Shown: positions 1-6,356 of the stretch, one piece after another | How positions within the stretch are numbered: the stretch's first letter is position 1 | Layout: every line of letters starts with the position of its first letter | Assembly (NCBI GenBank): GCA_012799425.1 | Contig: JAAZLF010000345.1 | Coordinates: 1-9,543, forward strand | Direction: 5' to 3' | Length of the DNA stretch: 9,543 nucleotides | Origin: Actinomycetales bacterium | GTDB taxonomy: Bacteria > Actinomycetota > Actinomycetes > Actinomycetales > Dermabacteraceae | Translations under genes and position numbers: made by a program | Notes under the pieces: model-generated | What the model was told of the DNA's origin: nothing | Seen by the model: only the letters and a program-made list of their open reading frames with translations | Databases searched by the model: none

Positions 1-873
1 ACCGGGCATCGCCTGGGCGACCGCACCGACGCCACCCGCTTCGAGCCGGTGCCGCTGGATTCCCCCGGCGTGTACGGCGCGATGGCCGGCCTGTTCTCCA
101 CCGTCGACGACGTCGCCGCCTGGGTGCGGTTCCTCGCCGCTGCCGACGCCCCCGACGCCGCGCAGCGCGAGAGGGGCCCGCTCGCCATCGCCTCCCGCCG
201 CGAGATGCAGCAGCTGCACCGCCATCAGGTGCTCGCCGCGCTGCCGGTGGATCTCGACGACCCCGCGGGCGTCTCCCCCGGCTTCGACCGGGTGCGCGGC
301 TACGGCTTCGGGCTGGTCATCGAGCATTTCCCGGATCTCGGGCAGGTCGTCTCCCATTCGGGCGGCTATCCCGGATACGGCTCCTTCATGGTCTGGCACC
401 GCGATTCCGGCGTGGGAGTGGTGGCACTGGCGAACTCGAAGTACGCCCCCGCCACATCGCTGTCGATGCAGGCGCTGCGCCTGCTGCAGCGGGAGGTGCC
501 AGGGCTGCTGGCGCGCCGTCCGGTGGAGGCGGCGCCCCGCACGCTCGAGGCGGCCGAGGCGGCGCTGCAATGGCTGCGCACGGGCGACGACGCGATCGCC
601 GGGGCCTGGTTCGCGGACTCCATGGACCTCGACGTGCCGCGCGCGGAGCGGCGCCGTCGGCTGACCTCCGCGCTCACGGCCGCGGGTCTCGACACGGGCG
701 ATCTCGAACAGCTGCGTGCGCGGGATGCCCGGGTGCTCAGCCGTGCCCAGCTGCGCTGGACGCTCCCCGGCCGTGGCGCCGGGGCACCGTCGCTGAGGAT
801 CGATCTGCTGATGGATCCGCGGCGCGACGCGCTCGTGCAGGCGCTGGAGACCACGGCGGTCACGGCGCGCTGA
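1..873 (+). CDS. Serine hydrolase, beta-lactamase/PBP-like fold (C-terminal part; 5' end outside window)
   Basis: The frame is open from base 1, so the gene begins upstream; 290 residues are visible before the TGA. Visible residues 25-41 (YGAMAGLFSTVDDVAAW) match the conserved segment of the beta-lactamase family (PF00144 type), where a small-residue helix precedes an S-T-x-D-D motif. H119-S-G-G, followed by a Tyr/Gly-rich turn, is the third active-site box (HxG in place of KTG), and the strand after it (VGVVALANS) is also typical. The SxxK nucleophile box and probably the YxN box lie upstream, so activity cannot be judged. A tail of about 130 residues after the catalytic fold contains a W-F-A-D-S-M-D-L-D segment and is probably a small accessory domain. 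Such proteins are esterases, D-amino-acid peptidases or beta-lactamase relatives; substrate is unknown. The gene converges on the kinase gene with a 19-bp gap. Fold assignment is firm and substrate is open. Confidence 0.88.
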   Translation, partial: TGHRLGDRTDATRFEPVPLDSPGVYGAMAGLFSTVDDVAAWVRFLAAADAPDAAQRERGPLAIASRREMQQLHRHQVLAALPVDLDDPAGVSPGFDRVRGYGFGLVIEHFPDLGQVVSHSGGYPGYGSFMVWHRDSGVGVVALANSKYAPATSLSMQALRLLQREVPGLLARRPVEAAPRTLEAAEAALQWLRTGDDAIAGAWFADSMDLDVPRAERRRRLTSALTAAGLDTGDLEQLRARDARVLSRAQLRWTLPGRGAGAPSLRIDLLMDPRRDALVQALETTAVTAR

Positions 874-881
874 GCAGCGCG
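866..881. terminator. Small hairpin at the convergent gene ends (possible bidirectional terminator)
   Basis: CGCGCT (866-871), a 4-nt loop, then AGCGCG (876-881) form a perfect 6-bp GC stem. It spans the stop codon of the serine hydrolase and lies in the 19-bp gap before the kinase stop on the other strand. There is no T-tract on either side, so it is not a classical intrinsic terminator. GC hairpins without U-tracts between convergent genes are common in high-GC actinobacteria. Chance occurrence is quite possible in sequence this GC-rich. Confidence 0.3.
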
Positions 882-892
882 GGCGGCTCCGG

Positions 893-2248
893 TCAGGCGA
901 AGAGGTGCCCTTCGCCCTCGGGGTCCGCGGTGCAGGAGAGGTAGTCGCCCTCGGCGGTGAGGGCGATGACGCCCTCGTCCTCCGCGACGCACTCCTGGCC
1001 CCGCTCCACCTCGGCGAAGGCCGCGTCGATGCTGCTGACGGGTCCCTGGGCGCTCGCCGCCTCGCCGCCGCCGTCGAAGATCATCAGCAGCACGGCCGCC
1101 GTGACCACGCCGAGCACCACTGCGGCCAGGGCCCCGAGCATCACGGCCACGATCGTGCTGCGCCGCCCGGAGCCCGCCTGCCCGACAGAGGTCTGGGTGG
1201 CGGTGTAGGTGTGCGGGCTGAACTGCGCACCCTGCTGCGGGGTGGTGCCGGGCAGAGGCTGCTGCGCCCACTGCGGCCCGGTCTGCGGGGACGGGGATCC
1301 CGAGCTGAATCCCTGCTGGACCTGACCGGCGCGGATCGCCTCGAGCGAGGAGGGTGCGACCTGCGGCGCGGGCCGTTCGGGTCGCACCGCGCCGGGCGCG
1401 TTCTCCGGCATCGGCTCCAGGGTGTCGTGGAGCTCGAGCGGTGCGCCGTCGGCGTGGGTGAGCGGGTAGCCCTGGGGCACGCGCGGCAGGTCGCGGCGCA
1501 CCGACTCGGCATCCTGGTAGCGGTCCTCGGGCTGCGCGGCGAGCAGGCGGCGGATCACGGCGGAGAGCTTCGGGGTCACCCCGCGCAGATACTGGTTCAG
1601 CTCATCGGGCCGGAAGGCGCCGTCGTGGAGCTTGATCGGCCCGTTCAGCGCCACCAGGGCGACCACGCCGGCCGCGTACAGGTCGTGGGAGGGCGCGGGC
1701 TCCGCCATCGAGAACAGCTCGGGCGCCATATATCCGGGGGTGCCGTTGACCATGCCCACATGCGTGAAGCGCACATCGGTCTCGTGGACGGCGATGCCGA
1801 AATCGGCGAGGCGGGAGACGGGATGGGCCCGGCCGCGCGGCTCGAACATGATGTTCGCGGGCTTCACGTCGCGGTGGATCCAGCCCTCGGCGTGCACATG
1901 GGCGAGCCCGTCCAGCAGCTGCTCGAGGATCACCACCGTCGCGGGCTCGGCGAGTCTGCCGCGCTTCTTGACCACCGACTCGAGCGTGCCTCCGGAGACC
2001 AGCGGCATCGCGATCACGACGTGCTCGTCCTCCGCGCCCCAGCCGTACGGGGTCAGCAGATGGGGGTGGTCGAAGCTGACGCCCTTCTCGCGCACGAAGC
2101 GCATGAGGTCGGCGGAGTCCCGCTGACGCAGGACCTTCGCGGCGCACAGCTCCTGGGCCTTGGAGTCCCACGCGCGCCAGACGGACCCGGATCCGCCTTT
2201 GGCGATCAGGTCGATGAGCGCGAAGCGCCCGACAATAACGTCAGCCAT
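893..2248 (-). CDS. Hanks-type Ser/Thr protein kinase, one TM, short Cys-pair ectodomain
   Basis: This 451-aa membrane-anchored kinase phosphorylates protein Ser/Thr. All catalytic landmarks are present: Gly loop A16-K-G-G-S-G, ATP-binding K38 (AAK), helix-C candidate E54, catalytic loop H125-R-D-V-K-P-A-N (base D127), D149-F-G, and an activation segment with T162 and T170 ending in A175-P-E. The first Gly of the loop is Ala, a tolerated change, so the enzyme is probably active. Residues about 260-362 are a Pro/Gln/Ser/Gly-rich juxtamembrane linker. Residues about 365-391 form the single TM helix, preceded by R362-R363, which fits a cytoplasmic kinase. The outer tail is only about 60 aa, with C420 and C439 likely to form a disulfide. 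It has no PASTA repeats, so it is not PknB, and the size fits small sensor kinases. The ATG at 2248 directly precedes the G-R-F that opens kinase domains. It is divergent from the membrane protein/lipoprotein pair. Kinase assignment is very sure; target and signal are unknown. Confidence 0.96.
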   Translation of the reverse strand: MADVIVGRFALIDLIAKGGSGSVWRAWDSKAQELCAAKVLRQRDSADLMRFVREKGVSFDHPHLLTPYGWGAEDEHVVIAMPLVSGGTLESVVKKRGRLAEPATVVILEQLLDGLAHVHAEGWIHRDVKPANIMFEPRGRAHPVSRLADFGIAVHETDVRFTHVGMVNGTPGYMAPELFSMAEPAPSHDLYAAGVVALVALNGPIKLHDGAFRPDELNQYLRGVTPKLSAVIRRLLAAQPEDRYQDAESVRRDLPRVPQGYPLTHADGAPLELHDTLEPMPENAPGAVRPERPAPQVAPSSLEAIRAGQVQQGFSSGSPSPQTGPQWAQQPLPGTTPQQGAQFSPHTYTATQTSVGQAGSGRRSTIVAVMLGALAAVVLGVVTAAVLLMIFDGGGEAASAQGPVSSIDAAFAEVERGQECVAEDEGVIALTAEGDYLSCTADPEGEGHLFA

Positions 2249-2255
2249 AGTATTC

Positions 2256-2293
2256 CCAGCATAACTGCAGGAAGTTCGTCGGCGTTATGCTGG
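2256..2293. promoter_or_regulatory. Divergent promoter region with perfect 10-bp inverted repeat
   Basis: CCAGCATAAC (2256-2265) and GTTATGCTGG (2284-2293) are perfect inverted copies separated by 18 bp. Each arm contains TATGCT, a TANNNT -10 box, pointing outward: 2286-2291 for the plus-strand operon and 2263-2258 for the kinase. About 17 bp upstream of each box lies part of the opposite arm (AACTGC and AACGCC), and neither resembles TTGACA. Expected starts are near 2298 (leader about 60 nt) and near 2251. The latter would leave the kinase mRNA with only a few nucleotides before its ATG, in keeping with the poor ribosome site there. The symmetry also fits an operator for a dimeric regulator. 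Positions are read from sequence; promoter and operator function are inferred. Confidence 0.55.
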
Positions 2294-2343
2294 CGGGGAT
2301 CTCTGCGGCTCCGGCGCTCGGCCCGGGCCGAGGCGTCGTCTCA

Positions 2344-2353
2344 GGGAGGGGAG
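2344..2353 (+). promoter_or_regulatory. Ribosome binding site that fixes the start at 2359
   Basis: GGGAGGGGAG lies 5 nt before the ATG at 2359. The in-frame ATG at 2287 has no such site and falls inside the proposed -10 box, so the downstream start is chosen. Confidence 0.75.
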
Positions 2354-2358
2354 AGCTG

Positions 2359-2637
2359 ATGAGCACTGTCACCGTGCCCCTCGCCCTCGTGGGCGATCCC
2401 TTCTGGGATCCGGTCCCCTTCTCCTGGTCGCTGCTGCTGATCCTGACGGCCATCTGCCTGCTGCTGACGATCGGCTTCGTGGTGTGGATGGTGCTGCAGC
2501 CCGAGGAGCCCGAGGTGGACACCAAGCCCCTGGTGGACAAGGCCACACGGCAGGACCGCGAGACCGCGGTGACGATCCGTCGCCGCCTGGACGCGGACAC
2601 CGGCCGCTCCGACCCCTCGGAGCCCGAGCTGCGATGA
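2359..2637 (+). CDS. Small single-pass membrane protein of unknown function (92 aa)
   Basis: The protein has 92 aa. Residues 1-22 form a short N-terminus rich in Pro and aromatic residues (D-P-F-W-D-P). Residues about 23-46 are one clear hydrophobic helix running from WSLLLIL to FVVWMVL. The C-terminal half is charged (PEEPEVDTKPLVDK, then an R/D/E-rich stretch), probably cytoplasmic and possibly disordered. I recognise no family or catalytic motif. It is the first gene of a two-gene operon: its stop overlaps the ATG of the lipoprotein gene by ATGA, implying translational coupling and a shared job at the membrane. It is divergent from the Ser/Thr kinase, and its soluble tail has Thr/Ser sites that could be kinase targets, but this is inference only. 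The start is chosen from the strong ribosome site. Existence as a gene is well supported by the coupling and the codon bias. Confidence 0.82.
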   Translation: MSTVTVPLALVGDPFWDPVPFSWSLLLILTAICLLLTIGFVVWMVLQPEEPEVDTKPLVDKATRQDRETAVTIRRRLDADTGRSDPSEPELR

Positions 2638-3500
2638 CCGCCCTGCCGGTCCCCAGGCCGCGCCGGCGCGCTCTGGCCTCGCTGCTCGCCGCCTCCGGCG
2701 GTGTGCTGCTGGCCGCGGGCTGCGGCCGCACCGGGCCCGTCCCCACCTCGCCCGAGGTTCCCCGCGATCCGCTCGCCTCGCTCGATCCGCAGCAGTGGAA
2801 CGCCCGCTCCGCGCAGGGGCTGCGCGCCCTGGGCGTGCACGGTGCCGCGGACGATCTGGAGACCTGGGCGGACCTGGGCGCCGCGGAGGCCTTTCTCGAC
2901 CCCGCGCGGGACGCCGTGGTCGGCTTCGTGGGCGCCGCATACCTCTCGCCGACGGAGCTGGGAGCGCTGGGCCACGAGGCCGCGCACGACCGTGTCGCCG
3001 AGGCCGCCCCCGAGTTCTGGCACGAGGGCCTGCGCGAGGCCTGGGACGGCGAGGACCGGCCCTTCTACGCCGCGGCGCTCGCGCCGCCGTTCCGCGTGGT
3101 GGGCCGTCCCGCGATCGCCGCCGACTGGCACCGGACCGAGCACGACGGCGGTCCCGCGCTCGCCCTGGGCGCGACCATCGCCTGGACCGCCATCGACACC
3201 GGCAGCCGTGCAGCGGGCCAGTTCGCCTACCGGGTCGGCATCGTCGCCGAGCTCGACGAGGGCGGCGCCGCCACCGCCGCCTCGATCCGCGTGACCCTCC
3301 ACGGCCTGGACGCGTGCGGGATCGCCGAGCACGAGGGGCTGCTGGTCCCCGCGCTCACCGATGAGGAGTCGCACCGCGCGGTGCAGGAGGCCACCTGGGA
3401 CGAGGTGCTCGCCTCGCCCCGCATCCCCCTCGAGCAGCTGCTGGACGAGGACTCCTCCGCCTTCTCCGAGGACGGCACCACCTTCCTCCCCTGCGACTGA
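2634..3500 (+). CDS. Secreted lipoprotein of unknown function (288 aa)
   Basis: The N-terminus reads as a lipoprotein signal: a basic region (R8-P-R-R-R12), a hydrophobic core (residues 13-28) and a lipobox L-A-A-G-C with C30 as the lipidated residue. The R-R-A-L pattern before the core also leaves Tat export possible. After processing the anchored domain is about 258 aa. C228 and C287 are its only other cysteines and could form a disulfide outside the cell. A His/Glu/Trp-containing stretch (GHEAAHDRVAE, then FWHEGLREAW) and several conserved-looking acidic segments are present. HEAAH only superficially resembles a zinc HExxH motif, because its second position is Glu followed by Ala-Ala-His as required, but no further ligand is identifiable. 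I recognise no family. It overlaps the 92-aa membrane protein gene by 4 bp and is probably co-translated with it, so the two may form an envelope complex. Lipoprotein call is firm; role is unknown. Confidence 0.85.
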   Translation: MTALPVPRPRRRALASLLAASGGVLLAAGCGRTGPVPTSPEVPRDPLASLDPQQWNARSAQGLRALGVHGAADDLETWADLGAAEAFLDPARDAVVGFVGAAYLSPTELGALGHEAAHDRVAEAAPEFWHEGLREAWDGEDRPFYAAALAPPFRVVGRPAIAADWHRTEHDGGPALALGATIAWTAIDTGSRAAGQFAYRVGIVAELDEGGAATAASIRVTLHGLDACGIAEHEGLLVPALTDEESHRAVQEATWDEVLASPRIPLEQLLDEDSSAFSEDGTTFLPCD

Positions 3501-3617
3501 CGCCCCGGCACAGGGAGTTCATCCGGCGGTGGCCGTGTGCTCACCCGGTCCTCGCACCCCGGCCAACAGGCGCAGCTACGGTGCGGTGACCACGTCGAGC
3601 CCCGAAGGAGGAGCGCT
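3501..3617 (+). promoter_or_regulatory. Promoter and RBS of the phosphatase-like gene
   Basis: This is the 117-bp gap after the lipoprotein gene. TACGGT (3577-3582) fits TANNNT and would place the start of transcription near 3589; no convincing -35 box is seen. GAAGGAGGAG (3604-3613) is a strong ribosome site 4 nt before the ATG at 3618. It decides that start over the in-frame GTG at 3537, whose 27 extra codons look non-coding. Read-through from the lipoprotein operon cannot be excluded. Confidence 0.4.
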
Positions 3618-4892
3618 ATGAGCACCGGTCGCACCCTGCTCCTGGCCGTCGACGGACTCGACACCGAGTCGCTGCTGGGCCTGCGAGACGGCGAGGCCTG
3701 CCCGCATCCGCTGCTGACCGCGACGTCGCTGGCGCGCGCGAACCCGCTGACGGTCCATCCCGGCGGGCCGTCCGAGCCGCCGCCCGCGCTCGCCAGTCTG
3801 ATCACCGGCGCGTCCGTGGCACGCACCGGCATCGCCACCGCCGAGCCCCTGCCCGCGGACCGCCCCGAGAGCCGCTCCACCTGGTACGCCCGCTCGATGA
3901 CCGCACCCACCCTGTTCGACCAGCTGCGCCGCCAGGGGCGGGTGACAGCGGCGCTGCAGTGGCCCGCGACCGCCGGTGCCGCGATCGACCTGTGCCTGCC
4001 CCTGGTCGAGGACCTGCGCCACTACCGCAACCGCTGGGACATGGCCCTGTCCACCAGCTCGGCACGGATGGTCCGCGAGCATCTCGAGCCGCGCCGGGAG
4101 GCCGGTGTGCAGCTCTCCCAGGTCCCGCCCGACGACCTGGTCGCCGAGATCGCGGCGGAGGCCCTCGGCCGCGACCGCATCGACCTGCTCGCCGCACGGC
4201 TGTCGGGGCTGGGCGCCGCGCACCGCGCCGCGGGCCGGGACACGGCCGCGGTGCAGCGCGCGATGCTCGACACCGCCGACGCGCTGGAGCAGATCGTCAC
4301 CGCCTTCTCCCCCGCCGACGAGGACCGCGTGCTGCTGGTGCCGGGCCGGCCTCTGGTGCCCACCGCTCTGCTGGTGCACCCCAACGCGGCACTGGCGGCG
4401 CACGGTCTGCTGCGCACCGACGGTCCGCGCCTGGACTCGTTCCAGGCGCTGGTCTGGCCCGACGGGCCGCGCGGCGTGGTGCATGTGCACCGCCACGAGG
4501 GCCCCGCGACGCGGGAGGCAGCCCTGGCCGCGCTGCGGGATCTGAGCACGCACGTGCGCCTGTCGCTGCGGCTGGTCGACGACGGAGTGGGGGCGACGGA
4601 GCAGACCGACGTGATCGCCGTGCTCGAGGGCGGCCCCGGCACCGTCTTCGGCCTCTCGGCGACGCATCGCCCGCTGGTGGAGGGGGATGATCCGTACTAC
4701 GCGGGCCCGCTGATGGTCTCCGACCCGTCGGCCGCCGCGGTGGCGCTCGCACGCGGGCCGGGCCTGCCCACGACACCGGCAGCCGGGTCATGGGCGGATC
4801 TCGGGGTGACGCTCGCCCGTGCGCTCGGGATCGAGCTGCCCGGCGCGACCGCGCACGGGATGCGGGCCGAGGCGGCCGCCGGGACGCTCTGA
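3618..4892 (+). CDS. Alkaline phosphatase superfamily (phosphodiesterase/nucleotide pyrophosphatase-like) protein, probably inactive
   Basis: The 424-aa protein follows the layout of the type I phosphodiesterase branch: a first strand with metal-ligand Asp (L-L-L-A-V-D12-G-L), a T63-G-A-S-V-A-R-T-G-I segment matching the usual TGxxPxxHGI, the T-A-P-T98-L-F-D and Q-W115-P-A-T segments typical of the family, and a helix ending D218-T-A-D221 as in 'vDxxlG'. Against my recollection of the family pattern several active-site residues are missing. The nucleophile Thr position is P56 in a P-P-P run, the Asp of D-x3-H is L198 (H202 is kept), and the S-D-H-G motif reads V-P-G243-R244-P. The frame is intact at normal length. 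There is no signal peptide or TM, so it is probably cytoplasmic. It converges on the 182-aa gene with a 4-bp gap. Family is fairly sure; loss of activity is inferred. Confidence 0.82.
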   Translation: MSTGRTLLLAVDGLDTESLLGLRDGEACPHPLLTATSLARANPLTVHPGGPSEPPPALASLITGASVARTGIATAEPLPADRPESRSTWYARSMTAPTLFDQLRRQGRVTAALQWPATAGAAIDLCLPLVEDLRHYRNRWDMALSTSSARMVREHLEPRREAGVQLSQVPPDDLVAEIAAEALGRDRIDLLAARLSGLGAAHRAAGRDTAAVQRAMLDTADALEQIVTAFSPADEDRVLLVPGRPLVPTALLVHPNAALAAHGLLRTDGPRLDSFQALVWPDGPRGVVHVHRHEGPATREAALAALRDLSTHVRLSLRLVDDGVGATEQTDVIAVLEGGPGTVFGLSATHRPLVEGDDPYYAGPLMVSDPSAAAVALARGPGLPTTPAAGSWADLGVTLARALGIELPGATAHGMRAEAAAGTL

Positions 4893-4896
4893 GGGC

Positions 4897-5445
4897 TCAG
4901 TGCGCCGCGCGCCGCCCTCCGACCATGCCGCGCAGCCGCTGCAGCATGCCGGGCGGCGGTGCGGCCAGGCGGTCGCGCAGGTCCTCGAGGGACGGGGCGT
5001 GGTGCACGATGTGATGGCGCCCGTCGTGCAGCGCGGGGTGCGGTGGCCTGCCGGCGACCTCCTCGGGCGAGACCTCGACCGAGAGCATGAAACGCACCCG
5101 GCGCGTGGAGTCGGCGTCGATGATCACCTCGAGGGAGTCCACCGCGGTGCCCGGGCCCGCCTCGAGGTCGGTGCGCAGGTGGGCGAGCGCCCTGTCGAGG
5201 GCGGCGCAGGAGCCGGGATCGGCGCGCACGGTGTCGGCGATCGGCACCACCACCAGGTTGCCGCCCACGTCGACGATCGTGTCGATCACCTCATGGGTGC
5301 CGACCGCGCGGCCCTCCTCGTGGAGGGCCAGCTGCTGCAGCACCACGCGCAGCGCGCCCGCGGAGGCATGGGGGATCAGCGCGTCACGGATCCGCTCCAC
5401 CGCCGGGGACGTGCCCTCCCAGGTCACCAGGTCACCTCGCGTCAT
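4897..5445 (-). CDS. Uncharacterised 182-aa cytoplasmic protein with His-rich segment
   Basis: No family is recognised. There is no signal peptide or TM helix. Residues 1-70 look alpha/beta (helix VERIRDAL, strand GGNLVVVPIAD). Residues 83-125 contain a helix and two probable strands (SLEVIIDAD, VRFMLSVEV), resembling small mixed alpha/beta folds seen in immunity-type proteins; this likeness is faint. Residues 136-149 hold six His (H136, H140, H144, H145, H148, H149), which could bind metal. The C-terminus is basic (R-G-M-V-G-G-R-R). The start at ATG 5445 is preferred over GTG 5454, because TACTGT sits exactly 7 nt before this ATG and overlaps the GTG. It lies 29 bp downstream of the alpha/beta hydrolase on the same strand, so it can be transcribed with it and separately. 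Gene is real by codon bias and spacing; function is unknown. Confidence 0.78.
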   Translation of the reverse strand: MTRGDLVTWEGTSPAVERIRDALIPHASAGALRVVLQQLALHEEGRAVGTHEVIDTIVDVGGNLVVVPIADTVRADPGSCAALDRALAHLRTDLEAGPGTAVDSLEVIIDADSTRRVRFMLSVEVSPEEVAGRPPHPALHDGRHHIVHHAPSLEDLRDRLAAPPPGMLQRLRGMVGGRRAAH

Positions 5446-5452
5446 GAGGCAC

Positions 5453-5458
5453 ACAGTA
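5453..5458 (-). promoter_or_regulatory. -10 box for a leaderless transcript
   Basis: On the minus strand TACTGT is followed by exactly 7 nt and then ATG (5445). No Shine-Dalgarno-like stretch lies before this ATG. In actinobacteria this spacing is the hallmark of leaderless genes, in which the start codon is the transcription start. The region about 17-18 bp upstream (GGCCTG) is not a recognisable -35, and it overlaps the end of the hydrolase gene. Confidence 0.45.
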
Positions 5459-5474
5459 GCCGCAGCAGGCGGGC

Positions 5475-6299
5475 TCAGGCCCGGACCACCCCGGAGCGGT
5501 CCATCCCGAGCGCCTCGAGCACCGCGGCGATCTGGAAACGGCGAGCCTGCTGGGCCGCCGGACCCTCGCCGTTCGTGGCCACGCTGCCGCCCGCGCCCGG
5601 GATCTCGAGGTGCTCGTGCGCGGCGCCCGCCTCGGCGAGCGCGGCGGCCAGACGCCGGCTGTCCTCGACCAGCTCGTCCTGCGCGCCGGTGACCACATGC
5701 ACGGGCGGGAGCCCGGACAGCTCGCCGCGCAGCGGGCTGAGCCGCGGCTCCGTGCGCGGCATCGGCCCGGCGTACAGGCGCGCGGCGGTCAGCAGCTCCT
5801 CCAGGCCGTGGTCCTCACGGCTGAGGTCCACCCAGGGCGCCTCGAGCAGCACCGCGGCCGGGGAGTCGAGGCTCTCGCTCGCCAGCACCTGTGCGACCGC
5901 GAGGGCGAGGCCCGCGCCGGACCCTTCACCGGAGAGCACCCACCGGCCGGGCCGCAGCACGGCCCGTGTGGTCAGCTCGTCCAGGACCCGCAGCACATCC
6001 TCGATCGCGGCGGGGAAGGGATGGCGCGGAGGGAGGCGGAAGTGGACCATCGCAGCTGCCGCACCGGAGCGCCGTGCGACCTCCTCGAGCCAGTCCCAGG
6101 ACTGCGAGCTCTCACCGCGCAGGTAGGAGCCCCCGTGCAGGTGGATGATCGTCGCGGTGCCCGAGAGCTCCTGATCGATCCAGGTGACGGGCGTGTGCCC
6201 GTGGCGCCGACGCTGCACGCGCGAGGGCGCGGCGACGGAGCGGGAGGGCGTGGACGGCCGCTGGGAGGCCAGGATGCGCAGGGTGCGGACGAGGCTCAT
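5475..6299 (-). CDS. Alpha/beta hydrolase, hormone-sensitive-lipase type, lacking catalytic Ser and His
   Basis: The 274-aa protein shows the HSL (family IV esterase) order of motifs: oxyanion motif H55-G-G-S-Y, then H-P-F-P-A-A-I-E-D101 (the usual 'P-E-H-P-F-P-A-A', with Glu as R92), then A154-P-W-V-D-L-S, then S-P-L with G-L-P-P, and G-A-Q-D208-E-L-V-E-D carrying the acid of the triad. The nucleophile elbow, normally G-D-S-A-G-G, reads G124-E-G126-S127-G-A-G with the following L-A-L-A-V-A kept. So Gly stands at the Ser position and Ser is one residue late, with Glu two before it. The His motif, normally P-G-x-x-H-G-F, reads P234-G-A-G-G238-S-V. Two triad residues are thus missing from an otherwise complete fold. 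Residues 1-40 are a basic N-terminal extension without a clear signal peptide. An AGGAT ribosome site precedes the ATG. It lies 57 bp downstream of the MFS gene. Fold is sure; inactivity is likely. Confidence 0.9.
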   Translation of the reverse strand: MSLVRTLRILASQRPSTPSRSVAAPSRVQRRRHGHTPVTWIDQELSGTATIIHLHGGSYLRGESSQSWDWLEEVARRSGAAAAMVHFRLPPRHPFPAAIEDVLRVLDELTTRAVLRPGRWVLSGEGSGAGLALAVAQVLASESLDSPAAVLLEAPWVDLSREDHGLEELLTAARLYAGPMPRTEPRLSPLRGELSGLPPVHVVTGAQDELVEDSRRLAAALAEAGAAHEHLEIPGAGGSVATNGEGPAAQQARRFQIAAVLEALGMDRSGVVRA

Positions 6300-6356
6300 G
6301 GGAGCATCCTGCCACGGAACCCGCGGCCGGCAGGGAGCGCCCGCAGGGACGCCGGC

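Noticed and set aside
2287..2358. Upstream ATG start for the 92-aa membrane protein
   Set aside because: There is no ribosome site, the ATG lies inside the proposed -10 box, and the added residues are Pro/Gly/Arg-rich. ATG 2359 has GGGAGGGGAG before it.
905..2359. 484-codon open frame on the plus strand across the kinase gene
   Set aside because: It is a GC-rich antisense shadow. The minus-strand kinase has every catalytic motif, and the plus-strand translation is low-complexity Arg/Gly/His-rich with no motif.
2241..3374. 377-codon minus-strand open frame over the membrane protein/lipoprotein pair
   Set aside because: It is Gly/Arg-rich without motifs and starts inside the lipoprotein frame. 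The plus-strand pair has a TM helix, a lipobox and an ATGA overlap.
3576..4667. 363-codon open frame on the minus strand over the phosphatase-like gene
   Set aside because: Biased composition, no motif and no ribosome site. The plus-strand frame has a strong ribosome site and family motifs.
4889..4900. CTGAG-GG-CTCAG palindrome between convergent stops as a terminator
   Set aside because: The loop would be only 2 nt, the stem is short, and no T-tract follows. It is probably chance overlap of the stop codons.
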